The notes under the pieces: model-generated
Told to the model about the DNA's origin: nothing
What the model saw: the letters and a program-made list of their open reading frames with translations, nothing else
The model's database searches: none
In this document: piece by piece, positions 36,618 to 44,710 of the stretch
Position numbering within the stretch: the stretch's first letter is position 1
How the letters are laid out: each line of letters begins with the position of its first letter
Source of the DNA: Paenibacillus sp. V4I7
GTDB lineage: Bacteria; Bacillota; Bacilli; Paenibacillales; NBRC-103111
Direction of reading: 5' to 3'
Length of the DNA stretch: 64,000 nt
NCBI RefSeq assembly: GCF_030817275.1
Contig: NZ_JAUSZD010000002.1
Span: 8,158,501 to 8,222,500 of the forward strand
Translations under genes and position numbers: made by a program

Positions 36618-37091
36618 ATGGAGGATCGGGAGCTGCAGCAATGGATCGAGCAGATCTCTATGGCATCGTTTGGTAGGCCTTTTGTACATCAGGCGCGATT
36701 TAACCGGAGGTTAAGGTCGACGGGCGGGCGCTATTTTACCAAATCCCATGATATCGAAATTAGTTGGATGCAGTGGGAGACATTTGGACGAGATGAGATT
36801 GAGAAAATCATTAAGCACGAACTTTGTCATTATCATTTGCATATATTAAAGCGTGGCTACCAGCACCGCGACAATGATTTCAAAACCTTGCTGGCTGAGG
36901 TCGGAGGTACCCGGTTCTGTCGTTCGCTGCCGCGGGCTTCCCAGAAACAGTCCTATAAATACAGGTTGGAATGCGTTAATTGCAAAACCGAATACTTCCG
37001 CAAACGCAAAATGGACGTCAGGAAATATGCATGTGGAAAATGTAGGGGAAAATTGAAATCGTATACACTTGACTTAGGGGCGCCTTCATAA
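36618..37091 (+). CDS. ydcK: SprT-like zinc metalloprotease-fold protein
   Basis: 157 residues. The SprT-like domain has the zinc-binding HELCHYHLH (HExxH plus third His) in an IIKHELCHYHLHILKRGYQH context and a C-terminal zinc ribbon (LECVNCKTEYFRKRKMDVRK, YACGKCRGKL). YdcK of Bacillus occupies the same position near tex and cmpA; its substrate is not established. ATG 36618 is chosen because AAAGGAG is 9 nt upstream; ATG 36612 would leave only 3 nt. Two tRNA genes follow. Confidence 0.88.
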   Translation: MEDRELQQWIEQISMASFGRPFVHQARFNRRLRSTGGRYFTKSHDIEISWMQWETFGRDEIEKIIKHELCHYHLHILKRGYQHRDNDFKTLLAEVGGTRFCRSLPRASQKQSYKYRLECVNCKTEYFRKRKMDVRKYACGKCRGKLKSYTLDLGAPS

Positions 37092-37110
37092 TAAAATAAT
37101 AGTTGTTCAT

Positions 37111-37186
37111 TCCCTGATAGCTCAGTTGGTAGAGCACTCGACTGTTAATCGAGTTGTCACAGGTTCGAGTCCTGTTCGGGGAGCCA
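37111..37186 (+). tRNA. tRNA-Asn (GTT)
   Basis: Full cloverleaf: acceptor TCCCTGA/TCGGGGA, D-loop AGCTCAGTTGGTAGAGC, anticodon loop CTGTTAA with GTT, T-arm CAGGTTCGAGTCCTG. Discriminator G and encoded CCA. Confidence 0.95.
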
Positions 37187-37193
37187 GATATTT

Positions 37194-37282
37194 GGAGAGG
37201 TACCCAAGTGGCTATAAGGGGACCCTCTGCTAAGGGGTTAGACTGCGTAAGCGGTGCGAGGGTTCGAATCCCTCTCTCTCCG
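37194..37282 (+). tRNA. tRNA-Ser (GCT)
   Basis: Class II tRNA of 89 nt. Acceptor GGAGAGG/TCTCTCC, anticodon loop CTGCTAA with GCT, long variable arm, T-arm GAGGGTTCGAATCCCTC. Discriminator G, no encoded CCA. Seven bases after tRNA-Asn, so probably co-transcribed. Confidence 0.94.
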
Positions 37283-37435
37283 TATAAGAATTAGCTGGAA
37301 ATAAGCTCAATGGCGTTCATGCCGTTGAGCTTATTTTGTTAGCTAATTACATTCATTTTTAACAGTTTTCTAACATCTATTAAACGATTTTCCGTTATAG
37401 TGATCAAAAATAGATCAATGACGGGGGTAAATTTT

Positions 37436-39178
37436 GTGGCAAAATTATTATCTATTCGTGTAAGACTCCTTTTATTGCTATTAGTTCCTTCCATGCTGTA
37501 TCTAGGCACAAGTGTGTTTTTACTGCAGCAAAGTAAGTCCAATACGGAAGTATTAGCTTCATCCCTTTATGAAACCACGAATAAAAGCACTTCGCTTATC
37601 TTGAATGCCGATCGTGATATGTATCAGGCGTTGACGGCTTATCAGCTGTTGGTTTCGGGAACGTTGACTGCGGAAGAGAAGACAAAGCAGCTTAAAGCTT
37701 TAAAAGACAACATCGATCAAACGAATACAAGGGTTGGACAAGCGGCTGATATTATAAATACTAAACAGTTGTTACAAACAGCGCATACAGAGACAAAGCT
37801 GTCCATTGAGCAGAACGCGGCTAATTTCCATACCTCTTTTGACCAATGGGCGAAAGAAGCGAATGCTGTTGTTCAGTCCTCGAATACAGGAAAAGGGATT
37901 ATTAATGACGCTAAATTATTAGCAACGTTCGAAAAAGGCCGCGAGGGTATGAATCAAATCGGTGAAATTTTGGATGCCTATGCGAAATCAAGTATTGAAG
38001 AGATCAAGGCTCAAAATGATAAAACGGCAAAAACGATCTACATATCTGTTGCAACTATTATCATTTTGCTCATGGCTGCAGGATGGATGGTTATTAGTAA
38101 AATAATGAAAACGGTCAGTAGAATCGTGAAGGTTACCGGACAAGTAGCTGCAGGAGATCTTACTCACGAGCCTCAGCAAACGTACGCCAAAGACGAGCTT
38201 GGCAAAATTACAGAATCAGTAGATATTATGGTTTCGAAAATTAAAAGTTTGATCGGTACGATCGCTCACAATACGCAGTTCGTGCATGATGCTTCTATTG
38301 AGCTTTCGGATAGTTCCAAGGAATCGGCAACGGCCTCTGAGCATGTCGCTATCAGTATTCAAGACATGACGCAGGACGTCGAGGTGCAGGTAAGAAGCAG
38401 CGTAGAAACAAGTAAAGCGATTGAAGAAATGGCGATTGGGATTCAAAGAGTGGCTGAAAATTCTGGCGTTATGGCAGAGCATTCTTCCCTAACTTCTCAA
38501 CATGCCGAACTTGGCAATGTCTTGCTTGGGAAGCTGCAGCAGCAAATCGTGAACATGTTGAAATCGGTCGAGCAGCTCTCACAAACCGTACAATCCTTAA
38601 CACGTAAATCCGATGAGATTGGTCTTATTGCATCGAGCATTACAACGTTTGCGAATCAAACGAATCTGTTGTCGCTGAATGCTTCCATCGAGGCGGCTAG
38701 AGCGGGTGAGCACGGCAAAGGGTTTAACGTTGTTGCAAATGAAATTCGTAAGCTTGCCTCGCAATCTATCGAGTCAGCCGAGGGAATTAATCAGTTAATT
38801 CATGAGACGAGAGTTGAGATCGCCAGTGTTTCTAATTCCATGAATGCAACCAAGCAGGAAGCTAGTGCGGGATCGAGCATGATGCAGGAAGTGAACCAAA
38901 GCTTTCATACCATCATGCAATCGGTGACACACATTGTGACTCAAATTCATGAGACTTCAGCAATTACCCAGCAAATGTCGGCAAGCTCCGAGGAGATTTC
39001 TGCGACAATGGACCAATCAGCATCGAGTTCAACGCATATTTTGAACAAATCCCAAGGGGTTGCTGCGGCAACTGAGGAGCAGTTAGCGATGATGCAGAAT
39101 ATTGCTGCTGCCTCCGAACAGCTTAGGTCCGTAGTAGATACTTTGAATGAATCTGTCTCTTACTTTAAAATAAAGTAG
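37436..39178 (+). CDS. Methyl-accepting chemotaxis protein
   Basis: 580 residues. First membrane helix (LLLLLLVPSMLYLGTSVFLL), an external helical sensor domain of about 150 residues, second helix near 200-220 (TIYISVATIIILLMAAGWMVI), a HAMP domain (IVKVTGQVAAGDLTHEPQ), then the long signalling coiled coil with the conserved hairpin tip IASSITTFANQTNLLSLNAS and IEAARAGEHGKGFNVVANEI. Signals to CheA/CheW. GTG 37436 with GGGGGT is preferred; the frame is open 12 codons further. The sensor domain gives no ligand clue. Confidence 0.92.
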   Translation: MAKLLSIRVRLLLLLLVPSMLYLGTSVFLLQQSKSNTEVLASSLYETTNKSTSLILNADRDMYQALTAYQLLVSGTLTAEEKTKQLKALKDNIDQTNTRVGQAADIINTKQLLQTAHTETKLSIEQNAANFHTSFDQWAKEANAVVQSSNTGKGIINDAKLLATFEKGREGMNQIGEILDAYAKSSIEEIKAQNDKTAKTIYISVATIIILLMAAGWMVISKIMKTVSRIVKVTGQVAAGDLTHEPQQTYAKDELGKITESVDIMVSKIKSLIGTIAHNTQFVHDASIELSDSSKESATASEHVAISIQDMTQDVEVQVRSSVETSKAIEEMAIGIQRVAENSGVMAEHSSLTSQHAELGNVLLGKLQQQIVNMLKSVEQLSQTVQSLTRKSDEIGLIASSITTFANQTNLLSLNASIEAARAGEHGKGFNVVANEIRKLASQSIESAEGINQLIHETRVEIASVSNSMNATKQEASAGSSMMQEVNQSFHTIMQSVTHIVTQIHETSAITQQMSASSEEISATMDQSASSSTHILNKSQGVAAATEEQLAMMQNIAAASEQLRSVVDTLNESVSYFKIK

Positions 39179-39190
39179 TTGTTAGTTGTA

Positions 39191-39231
39191 AAAGGCACCC
39201 CTGTGATTGGTTTACAGTGGAGTGCCTTTTT
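39191..39231 (+). terminator. Rho-independent terminator after the chemoreceptor gene
   Basis: AAAGGCACcCC/GGaGTGCCTTT stem with inner TGT/ACA pairs, then five T. Confidence 0.85.
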
Positions 39232-39339
39232 ATCTTAAACCTCGTTAATTATTCCATAATTTTTGCTTGTCAACTTGAATGGAATCCTTTATAATAACAT
39301 TTATCGTCCTAAAGGACTTTAATGTTCTATGACGATTAT

Positions 39340-39411
39340 GGCCCGTTGGTCAAGTGGTTAAGACACCTCCCTTTCACGGAGGTAACAGGGGTTCGAGTCC
39401 CCTACGGGTCA
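39340..39411 (+). tRNA. tRNA-Glu (TTC)
   Basis: Acceptor GGCCCGT/ACGGGTC, D-arm region GGTCAAGTGGTTAAGACAC, anticodon loop CTTTCAC with TTC, T-arm AGGGGTTCGAGTCCCCT, discriminator A. No encoded CCA. Confidence 0.95.
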
Positions 39412-39429
39412 TTCTTTCTTAAATACCTC

Positions 39430-39511
39430 GCGGTCGTGGTGGAACGGCAGACACACCATCTTGAGGGGGTGGCGCTCACAAGGCGTGAGGGTTCAAATCC
39501 CTCCGACCGCA
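39430..39511 (+). tRNA. tRNA-Leu (GAG)
   Basis: Class II tRNA of 82 nt. Acceptor GCGGTCG/CGACCGC, anticodon loop TTGAGGG with GAG, variable arm around GCGCTCACAAGGCGTGAG, T-arm ending TTCAAATCCCTC, discriminator A. Eighteen bases after tRNA-Glu. Confidence 0.93.
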
Positions 39512-39530
39512 TCCCAGTTTTTCAAGCAGG

Positions 39531-39557
39531 AAACCCTTACTAGTTAAGGGTTTTTTT
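39531..39557 (+). terminator. Rho-independent terminator after tRNA-Leu
   Basis: AAACCCTTA/TAAGGGTTT stem with a 5-nt loop and seven T. Confidence 0.88.
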
Positions 39558-39572
39558 GTTTAATCGCGAATT

Positions 39573-39592
39573 AAAAAAGCCCCGAAGGGCTT
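39573..39592 (-). terminator. Minus-strand terminator
   Basis: AAGCCC/GGGCTT stem with a short loop; on the minus strand it is followed by six T. It implies a minus-strand transcript coming from the 39.6-40.2 kb gap. Confidence 0.65.
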
Positions 39593-39632
39593 ACGTTAAC
39601 TGAATGCAGTCATATTCATGCTGCCATGACTT

Positions 39633-39728
39633 CTACTCATGAATCACATACCATGTGCCGTGAAGCCGGATGTACCCCGTTACATTCACTGGCTTCGGTC
39701 TTTTGAACCAACAGATAATCCATTTCAA
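39633..39728 (-). CDS. Possible 31-residue basic peptide
   Basis: A short minus-strand frame reads KWIICWFKRPKPVNVTGYIR then LHGTWYVIHE and stop. The only usable start is TTG 39728, with AAAGG about 10 nt upstream. A minus-strand terminator follows about 40 bp after its stop, which gives some support for a transcript. The peptide is rich in Trp and basic residues; no family recognised. The rest of the 39512-40199 gap shows nothing else I can support, including no riboswitch before kimA. Confidence 0.3.
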   Translation of the reverse strand: MKWIICWFKRPKPVNVTGYIRLHGTWYVIHE

Positions 39729-40199
39729 GGCTGCACAACCTTTCGTGTGAGCGCTATGCGCTCTAGTCTGTTAATGGCCCAGTCTATTAAGTGATGAGCT
39801 AAGAACGCATCCCAAGGGAGTTGCTGTTTTAAAAATTTATCTAATCAAATAAAGTGATACGACGCCCAGTATTGGAACCACAAAGAGCATGATCCCGAGT
39901 CGAATTGAAATTAAATCTTCGTGTGAGTACACAGAGCCACGACCTTTCTTTGTATAGTAAGTTATTTATTCAATTTGAGTCTTGTCGAATCCTTTGATGA
40001 AAAAACACTACTTTTGTCGGTTAACCAACCTACCAATCATTACTTGGGCAGAAGTATCCTATGTGGATTTACTGCTCGTTAACTACTCGAAGTGACGGCA
40101 GTCGGGGAAAGACGTTGAAAGCTCCTTATTTATGATTCCTTTTTAACAAATTTGGGTAAAATGAAATGAACCTTAATAAAACCATGGCGGGTGTAAATC

Positions 40200-42026
40200 A
40201 TGTTTTCTGTCATTAAACGATTTTTAATCGGTCAGCCATTAAAGTCAAACGAACTAGGGGAACAAAAGCTTAATAAAAAGAAAGCTTTAGCTATCCTCTC
40301 TTCCGACGCTTTATCATCCGTTGCCTATGGGCCTGAGCAGATTCTACTAGTATTGATTACCGTAAGTGCTGCAGCTTATTGGTACACAATCCCTATAGCC
40401 ATAGGCGTTCTGTTTCTTCTATTAGCACTTATTTTGTCATATCAACAAATCATATATGCCTATCCGCATGGTGGCGGGGCCTATGTCGTATCGAAGGAAA
40501 ATCTCGGGATGAACGCGGGTTTATTTGCAGGAGGATCCCTTTTAGTTGATTACATACTAACGGTGGCGGTCAGTATCTCTGCAGGTACGGATGCCATTAC
40601 TTCTGCTTTTCCGCACTTACATCCTTATAATGTAGTTATTGCCATCCTACTAGTTATTTTCATTACGATTTTAAATCTCAGGGGTATAACGGAGTCGGCT
40701 TCTATTTTAGCTTATCCTGTGTATCTATTTGTGCTGGCTTTGTTTATCTTAATTGGAGTCGGATTATTCAACATTGTAACTGGGAATGTCTCAGCTGAAT
40801 TGCATGCTCCAATTGGCACGCCCGTTGCAGGTATTTCCTTGTTTTTATTACTAAGAGCATTTTCATCGGGGAGTTCTGCTTTAACAGGGGTAGAAGCGAT
40901 CTCTAATGCAATCCCAAACTTCAAGGATCCAGCTCCAAAAAATGCATCCAAAACACTGATGGCTATGGGCTTATTACTTGCCATTTTATTTGCGGGAGTC
41001 GTTTATCTAGCGTATTACTATGGGATATCACCCAAAGAAGAGGAAACGGTTGTCTCACAAATAGCTGCTGAAACGTTCGGTAGAAATTTCATGTATTACG
41101 TCATCCAAGGTACAACCGCTATGATTCTAGTTCTCGCTGCGAATACGGGATATTCGGCTTTCCCCTTACTGGCTGTTAATTTGGCCAAGGATAAATTTAT
41201 AGCAAGGATGTTTACGATTAGAGGAGATCGATTAGGGTATTCAAACGGAATCATTTTCCTGGCGGTTACATCGATCTTGTTAATCCTTCTTTTCAAAGGG
41301 CAAACGGAGCAATTAATTCCTCTGTATGCAGTCGGAGTATTCATTCCATTTACCTTAGCTCAGACAGGGATGTTGGTGAAATGGTTTCGTGAGAAACCGA
41401 AAGGCTGGATGGTTAAATTAACGATTAATTTAGTTGGAGCATTCATGAGCTTTACGGTCATGATGATCTTCTTTATTACTAAGTTTGGGCAGGTATGGTC
41501 TGTTCTCATCTTTTTGCCACTAATTGTTTTTATTTTTCACCAGATCAAGAAACACTATGAGGCCGTAGGCGAACAATTAAGAATAACAACTTGCGAACCA
41601 GCGATTCCTATTGAAGGAAATGTGATCATTGTGCCTGTGGCGGGCATTACGCATGTGGTAGAGAACTCCTTGAATTATGCCAAATCCCTTTCGCCAAATC
41701 AGATCATCGCCGTTTATGTGGCTTTCGAAAGAGACGTCGAGAAACAATTTGAGGAGAAATGGAATACGTGGCAGCCCGAGATAAGGCTGGTAACTTTACA
41801 TTCCCAGTATCGGAGCATTGTTCAACCATTGATGAAATTTATTGATACGGTCGAGCATAAGGCAGCTGAATCAAATTTTCGGGTAACCGTCCTAATCCCA
41901 CAGTTTATTCCTAAGAAAAGCTGGCAGAATATTCTCCATAACCAATCCAGTCTACTTATCCGTGCTTTCTTGCTGTATAGAAGAGACCTTATCGTAACGA
42001 CAGTGCCGTATCATTTGAAAAAATAA
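40200..42026 (+). CDS. kimA: KimA-type high-affinity potassium transporter
   Basis: 608 residues, about the length of Bacillus KimA (YdaO). The protein opens with FLIGQPLKSNELGEQKLNKK and KALAILSSDALSSVAYGPEQ, and has 12 membrane segments of the APC fold, conserved YPHGGGAYVVSKENLG and SISAGTDAITSAFP, and a cytoplasmic C-terminal domain from about residue 470 (VIIVPVAGITHVVENSLNYA). KimA imports K+ with protons, and its cytoplasmic domain binds c-di-AMP in Bacillus. ATG 40200 has GGCGGGTG upstream. The neighbouring c-di-AMP riboswitch and kdp operon make a K+ homeostasis block. Confidence 0.88.
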   Translation: MFSVIKRFLIGQPLKSNELGEQKLNKKKALAILSSDALSSVAYGPEQILLVLITVSAAAYWYTIPIAIGVLFLLLALILSYQQIIYAYPHGGGAYVVSKENLGMNAGLFAGGSLLVDYILTVAVSISAGTDAITSAFPHLHPYNVVIAILLVIFITILNLRGITESASILAYPVYLFVLALFILIGVGLFNIVTGNVSAELHAPIGTPVAGISLFLLLRAFSSGSSALTGVEAISNAIPNFKDPAPKNASKTLMAMGLLLAILFAGVVYLAYYYGISPKEEETVVSQIAAETFGRNFMYYVIQGTTAMILVLAANTGYSAFPLLAVNLAKDKFIARMFTIRGDRLGYSNGIIFLAVTSILLILLFKGQTEQLIPLYAVGVFIPFTLAQTGMLVKWFREKPKGWMVKLTINLVGAFMSFTVMMIFFITKFGQVWSVLIFLPLIVFIFHQIKKHYEAVGEQLRITTCEPAIPIEGNVIIVPVAGITHVVENSLNYAKSLSPNQIIAVYVAFERDVEKQFEEKWNTWQPEIRLVTLHSQYRSIVQPLMKFIDTVEHKAAESNFRVTVLIPQFIPKKSWQNILHNQSSLLIRAFLLYRRDLIVTTVPYHLKK

Positions 42027-42258
42027 GTAGGGTGGCCTTACTTCATTGTAAGGCTGCCTTTTTTTATAGTCCATTTGCGACAAAATGACAATAACGGTAG
42101 AAAAACGAAGCATTTCTATCGATAATGAACGTGTTATCAATTTGGATGCGCTTTTATTTGCCTAATATGCCCTAAATTACGGGATAGCGTCTCTCCACAG
42201 CGTTTTACAATAATGGCTAAGAGGCGTAGCATTCTTTTCAACAACTTCACAACAAGTT

Positions 42259-42414
42259 TCAAACGCTGAGTCCCCGCAAGGGGAGCGGGGGAACCAGCCA
42301 GAAGCCGAATGTATGTAAATTGCGGTTTCTCGGGGTGAATCCAAAACAAGCGCAGCTTGCCAAGGTAGGGCACTTCCAAGCCCGAATCCGACAGCTAACC
42401 TCGTAAGCGTATTG
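42259..42414 (+). ncRNA. ydaO/yuaA-type c-di-AMP riboswitch aptamer
   Basis: Conserved blocks of this aptamer are present in order: AACGCTGAGTCCCCGC, GCGGGGGAACCA, TCGGGGTGAATCC, AAGGTAGGGC, GCCCGAATCCGACAGCTAAC and CTCGTAAGCGT. The ends pair as the P1 stem (AACGCT with AGCGTA). These are the hallmarks of the ydaO class, which binds two c-di-AMP molecules and usually turns genes off when c-di-AMP is high. It lies between kimA and the kdp genes and, with the terminator 50 bp on, should control kdp. Confidence 0.92.
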
Positions 42415-42465
42415 GGAGAGAACCACTTTCTATCGTGCTTTCACAGCCCGTTTATTAACGCTGCT

Positions 42466-42510
42466 AAGAAGCCCGAGAGTAGAGATTCTCTGCTCTTAGG
42501 CTTCTTTTTG
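42466..42510 (+). terminator. Riboswitch expression-platform terminator
   Basis: AAGAAGCC/GGCTTCTT stem extended by AGAG-xAGAG/CTCT pairing, followed by five T. Located about 50 bp after the aptamer and about 195 bp before the first kdp small gene, so ligand-bound aptamer would favour termination before kdp. Confidence 0.85.
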
Positions 42511-42705
42511 TTGTTCGAAATTTGGAGGAGAGTGAATCTATTATCGTATTTGTTTGAGCATTCTGGGGCGTATATCTCTTTCAAGACAAGATTTTTATGC
42601 TTTTTTTATACGGATGCTATAGATTCTTTACCTCATTTTTATACGGTTCGGCGTTACACTATTTCAAGAAAGCATTAGAGTCGGTTAAATTACAGGAGGT
42701 GTGTT

Positions 42706-42792
42706 ATGTACAACGACGTAACGATGATCTTATTAATGGCCGTAACATTCTTAGGATTTTGGGCTTTTTTAAAATATTGTGAAAAAGCATGA
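42706..42792 (+). CDS. 28-residue membrane peptide ahead of kdpF
   Basis: A strong AGGAGGTG ribosome site precedes ATG 42706. The product (MYNDVTMILLMAVTFLGFWA, then FLKYCEKA) is one membrane helix with a short charged end. It is not KdpF, which follows separately. Similar tiny membrane peptides are found next to kdp genes in some bacteria; a role in stabilising the pump is inference. Confidence 0.65.
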   Translation: MYNDVTMILLMAVTFLGFWAFLKYCEKA

Positions 42793-42847
42793 GCTTAAGC
42801 TTAGCTTTCGATAAGCGTTTTGGAAAAAACTTGTAGGAGGCACTCAT

Positions 42848-42925
42848 ATGATTGTTATCGGTGTTATTGGATTTGCCATTATGGTGTATCTCGGTTTTGT
42901 TTTAGTGAAGCCGGAGAAATTTTAA
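42848..42925 (+). CDS. kdpF: Potassium-transporting ATPase KdpF subunit
   Basis: 25 residues: MIVIGVIGFAIMVYLGFVLV then KPEKF. This is the KdpF pattern, one hydrophobic helix and a terminal KPEKF-like end. In KdpFABC, KdpF stabilises the complex in the membrane. TAGGAGG stands 7 nt before the ATG, and kdpA starts 41 bp after its stop. Confidence 0.9.
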   Translation: MIVIGVIGFAIMVYLGFVLVKPEKF

Positions 42926-42966
42926 TTGTAGAATAAGAACTTAAGTAAGCAAGGGGAGAACCTACT

Positions 42967-44643
42967 ATGGGTATGGGATTGTTACAGGTAGTCATCACAC
43001 TGGGTATTATTATGCTTTTAGTGAAGCCTGTGGGTAGTTACTTGGTGAAAGTTTTTGGGTATGAAAAGAGTGGACTTGATCGTGTATTTGCTCCTTTTGA
43101 GCGGGTCTCCTATCGCATTATGGGTGTTAATGAAGATGAAGCGATGGGGTGGAAAAAGTATTTAGGGTCCGTACTATTAGTTAATTTTGTCATGATGCTT
43201 CTGATTTATGCGGTATTTCGGCTTCAAAAATATCTACCATTGAATCCTGACGATATTGGTAATATGCCTCCGGCATTAGCTTTTAACACGGCTGTTTCAT
43301 TTATTACTAATACGAACTGGCAAGCATACAGCGGTGAAAATACACTTTCGTATTTCTCTCAAATGGTAGCCATTACGTTCCCGATGTTTACATCGGCTGC
43401 AACAGGTTTCGCTGTGGCGGTAGCTTTTATACGCGGTTTAGTTGGCCGTCAAGATAATCTCGGTAACTTTTACGTGGATATGACCAGAGCGATTACACGC
43501 GTATTTTTACCACTGAGCTTCATTGTTGCTTTAGTTTTAGTTTTTCAGGGTATTCCGCAAACACTACTGGGAGCTGTGCAAGCTACAACAATTGAAGGGG
43601 CCACACAAACGATTACTCGCGGGTTAGTGGCTTCACTGGAATCGATTAAACATATCGGTACAAACGGTGGCGGGTGGTTCGGTACGAATGCAGCGCATCC
43701 TTTTGAAAATCCGACACCGGTGTCCAATTTGATCCATATTATTTGTATGATGCTGCTGCCTACATCTCTGGTGTATGCATTCGGTCTGATGATTAAGAAC
43801 AAAAAGCAAGGTTGGACCATCTTTGCTGCTATGGGGATCATCTTTATCGTGATGTTGTGGGCGGTATTCTACGTCGAGTATCGAGGCATAACTGCCGTAG
43901 ATGCATTAGGTGTACATGGCAACATGGAAGGCAAGGAAGTAAGGTTCGGGATTGCTGAAACTGCTCTATTCACAGCGGTAACTACAGCTGCCACTACAGG
44001 TAGCGTAAACGCAATGCATGAATCGCTCACACCGCTCGGAAGTATCGTTCCTTTCGCGGAAATGATGCTGAACAATGTGTTCGGCGGTAAAGGGGTCGGC
44101 TTGTTAAACGGCTTGCTCTACCTCATTTTGTCGGTGTTCATCTGTGGACTTATGGTTGGTCGTACGCCAGAGTTTTTAGGTAAAAAAATTGAGGGCAAAG
44201 AGGTGAAGTTGGCGGCCATCGCCATTCTGATCCATCCGCTTATCATTTTGGCACCGACAGCTTGGGCACTTATTCGTCCTGAATCCATTACCTCGATATC
44301 CAATCAGGGGATGCATGGGTTGGCTGAAGTGCTGTATGCTTTCACGTCAGGTGCTGCTAATAACGGCTCCGCTTTTGGTGGACTAAGCGCCAATACGAAC
44401 TTTTACAACTTGAGTATCGGTATGGTCATGCTGTTTGGGCGTTTCGTTTCCATGATCGCGATGTTAGCTATTGCCGGCTCTCTGGCTACGAAGCGTGTCG
44501 TTCCTGTTACGACAGGCACACTACGTACAAATACACCTTTATTTATGGGGATTTTAATCATGATTATTCTAGTTATCGGTGCTCTAACGTTCTTCCCGGC
44601 GCTGGCATTGGGGCCGATTGCTGAACATTTGGCGGTGCGTTAA
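42967..44643 (+). CDS. kdpA: Potassium-transporting ATPase subunit A
   Basis: 558 residues. Channel-like subunit of KdpFABC that selects and binds K+. The four selectivity-filter segments are all present: ITNTNWQAYSGE, GTNGGGWFGTNAAHPFENP, TTGSVNAMHESLTPLG and SGAANNGSAFGGL. Ten membrane helices as expected. ATG 42967 follows AAGGGGAGAA. No sign of decay. Confidence 0.96.
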   Translation: MGMGLLQVVITLGIIMLLVKPVGSYLVKVFGYEKSGLDRVFAPFERVSYRIMGVNEDEAMGWKKYLGSVLLVNFVMMLLIYAVFRLQKYLPLNPDDIGNMPPALAFNTAVSFITNTNWQAYSGENTLSYFSQMVAITFPMFTSAATGFAVAVAFIRGLVGRQDNLGNFYVDMTRAITRVFLPLSFIVALVLVFQGIPQTLLGAVQATTIEGATQTITRGLVASLESIKHIGTNGGGWFGTNAAHPFENPTPVSNLIHIICMMLLPTSLVYAFGLMIKNKKQGWTIFAAMGIIFIVMLWAVFYVEYRGITAVDALGVHGNMEGKEVRFGIAETALFTAVTTAATTGSVNAMHESLTPLGSIVPFAEMMLNNVFGGKGVGLLNGLLYLILSVFICGLMVGRTPEFLGKKIEGKEVKLAAIAILIHPLIILAPTAWALIRPESITSISNQGMHGLAEVLYAFTSGAANNGSAFGGLSANTNFYNLSIGMVMLFGRFVSMIAMLAIAGSLATKRVVPVTTGTLRTNTPLFMGILIMIILVIGALTFFPALALGPIAEHLAVR

Positions 44644-44710
44644 GGGTAGTCTCTGAGCGGAGAGACTTTGAGCTACGCCCAAAGATCCCTATATTAGGAG
44701 GACAACATAT

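Noticed and set aside
39700..40199. A c-di-AMP riboswitch before kimA
   Set aside because: None of the conserved ydaO blocks, such as CAGCTAACCTCG, occur in this gap; the only copy lies before kdp.
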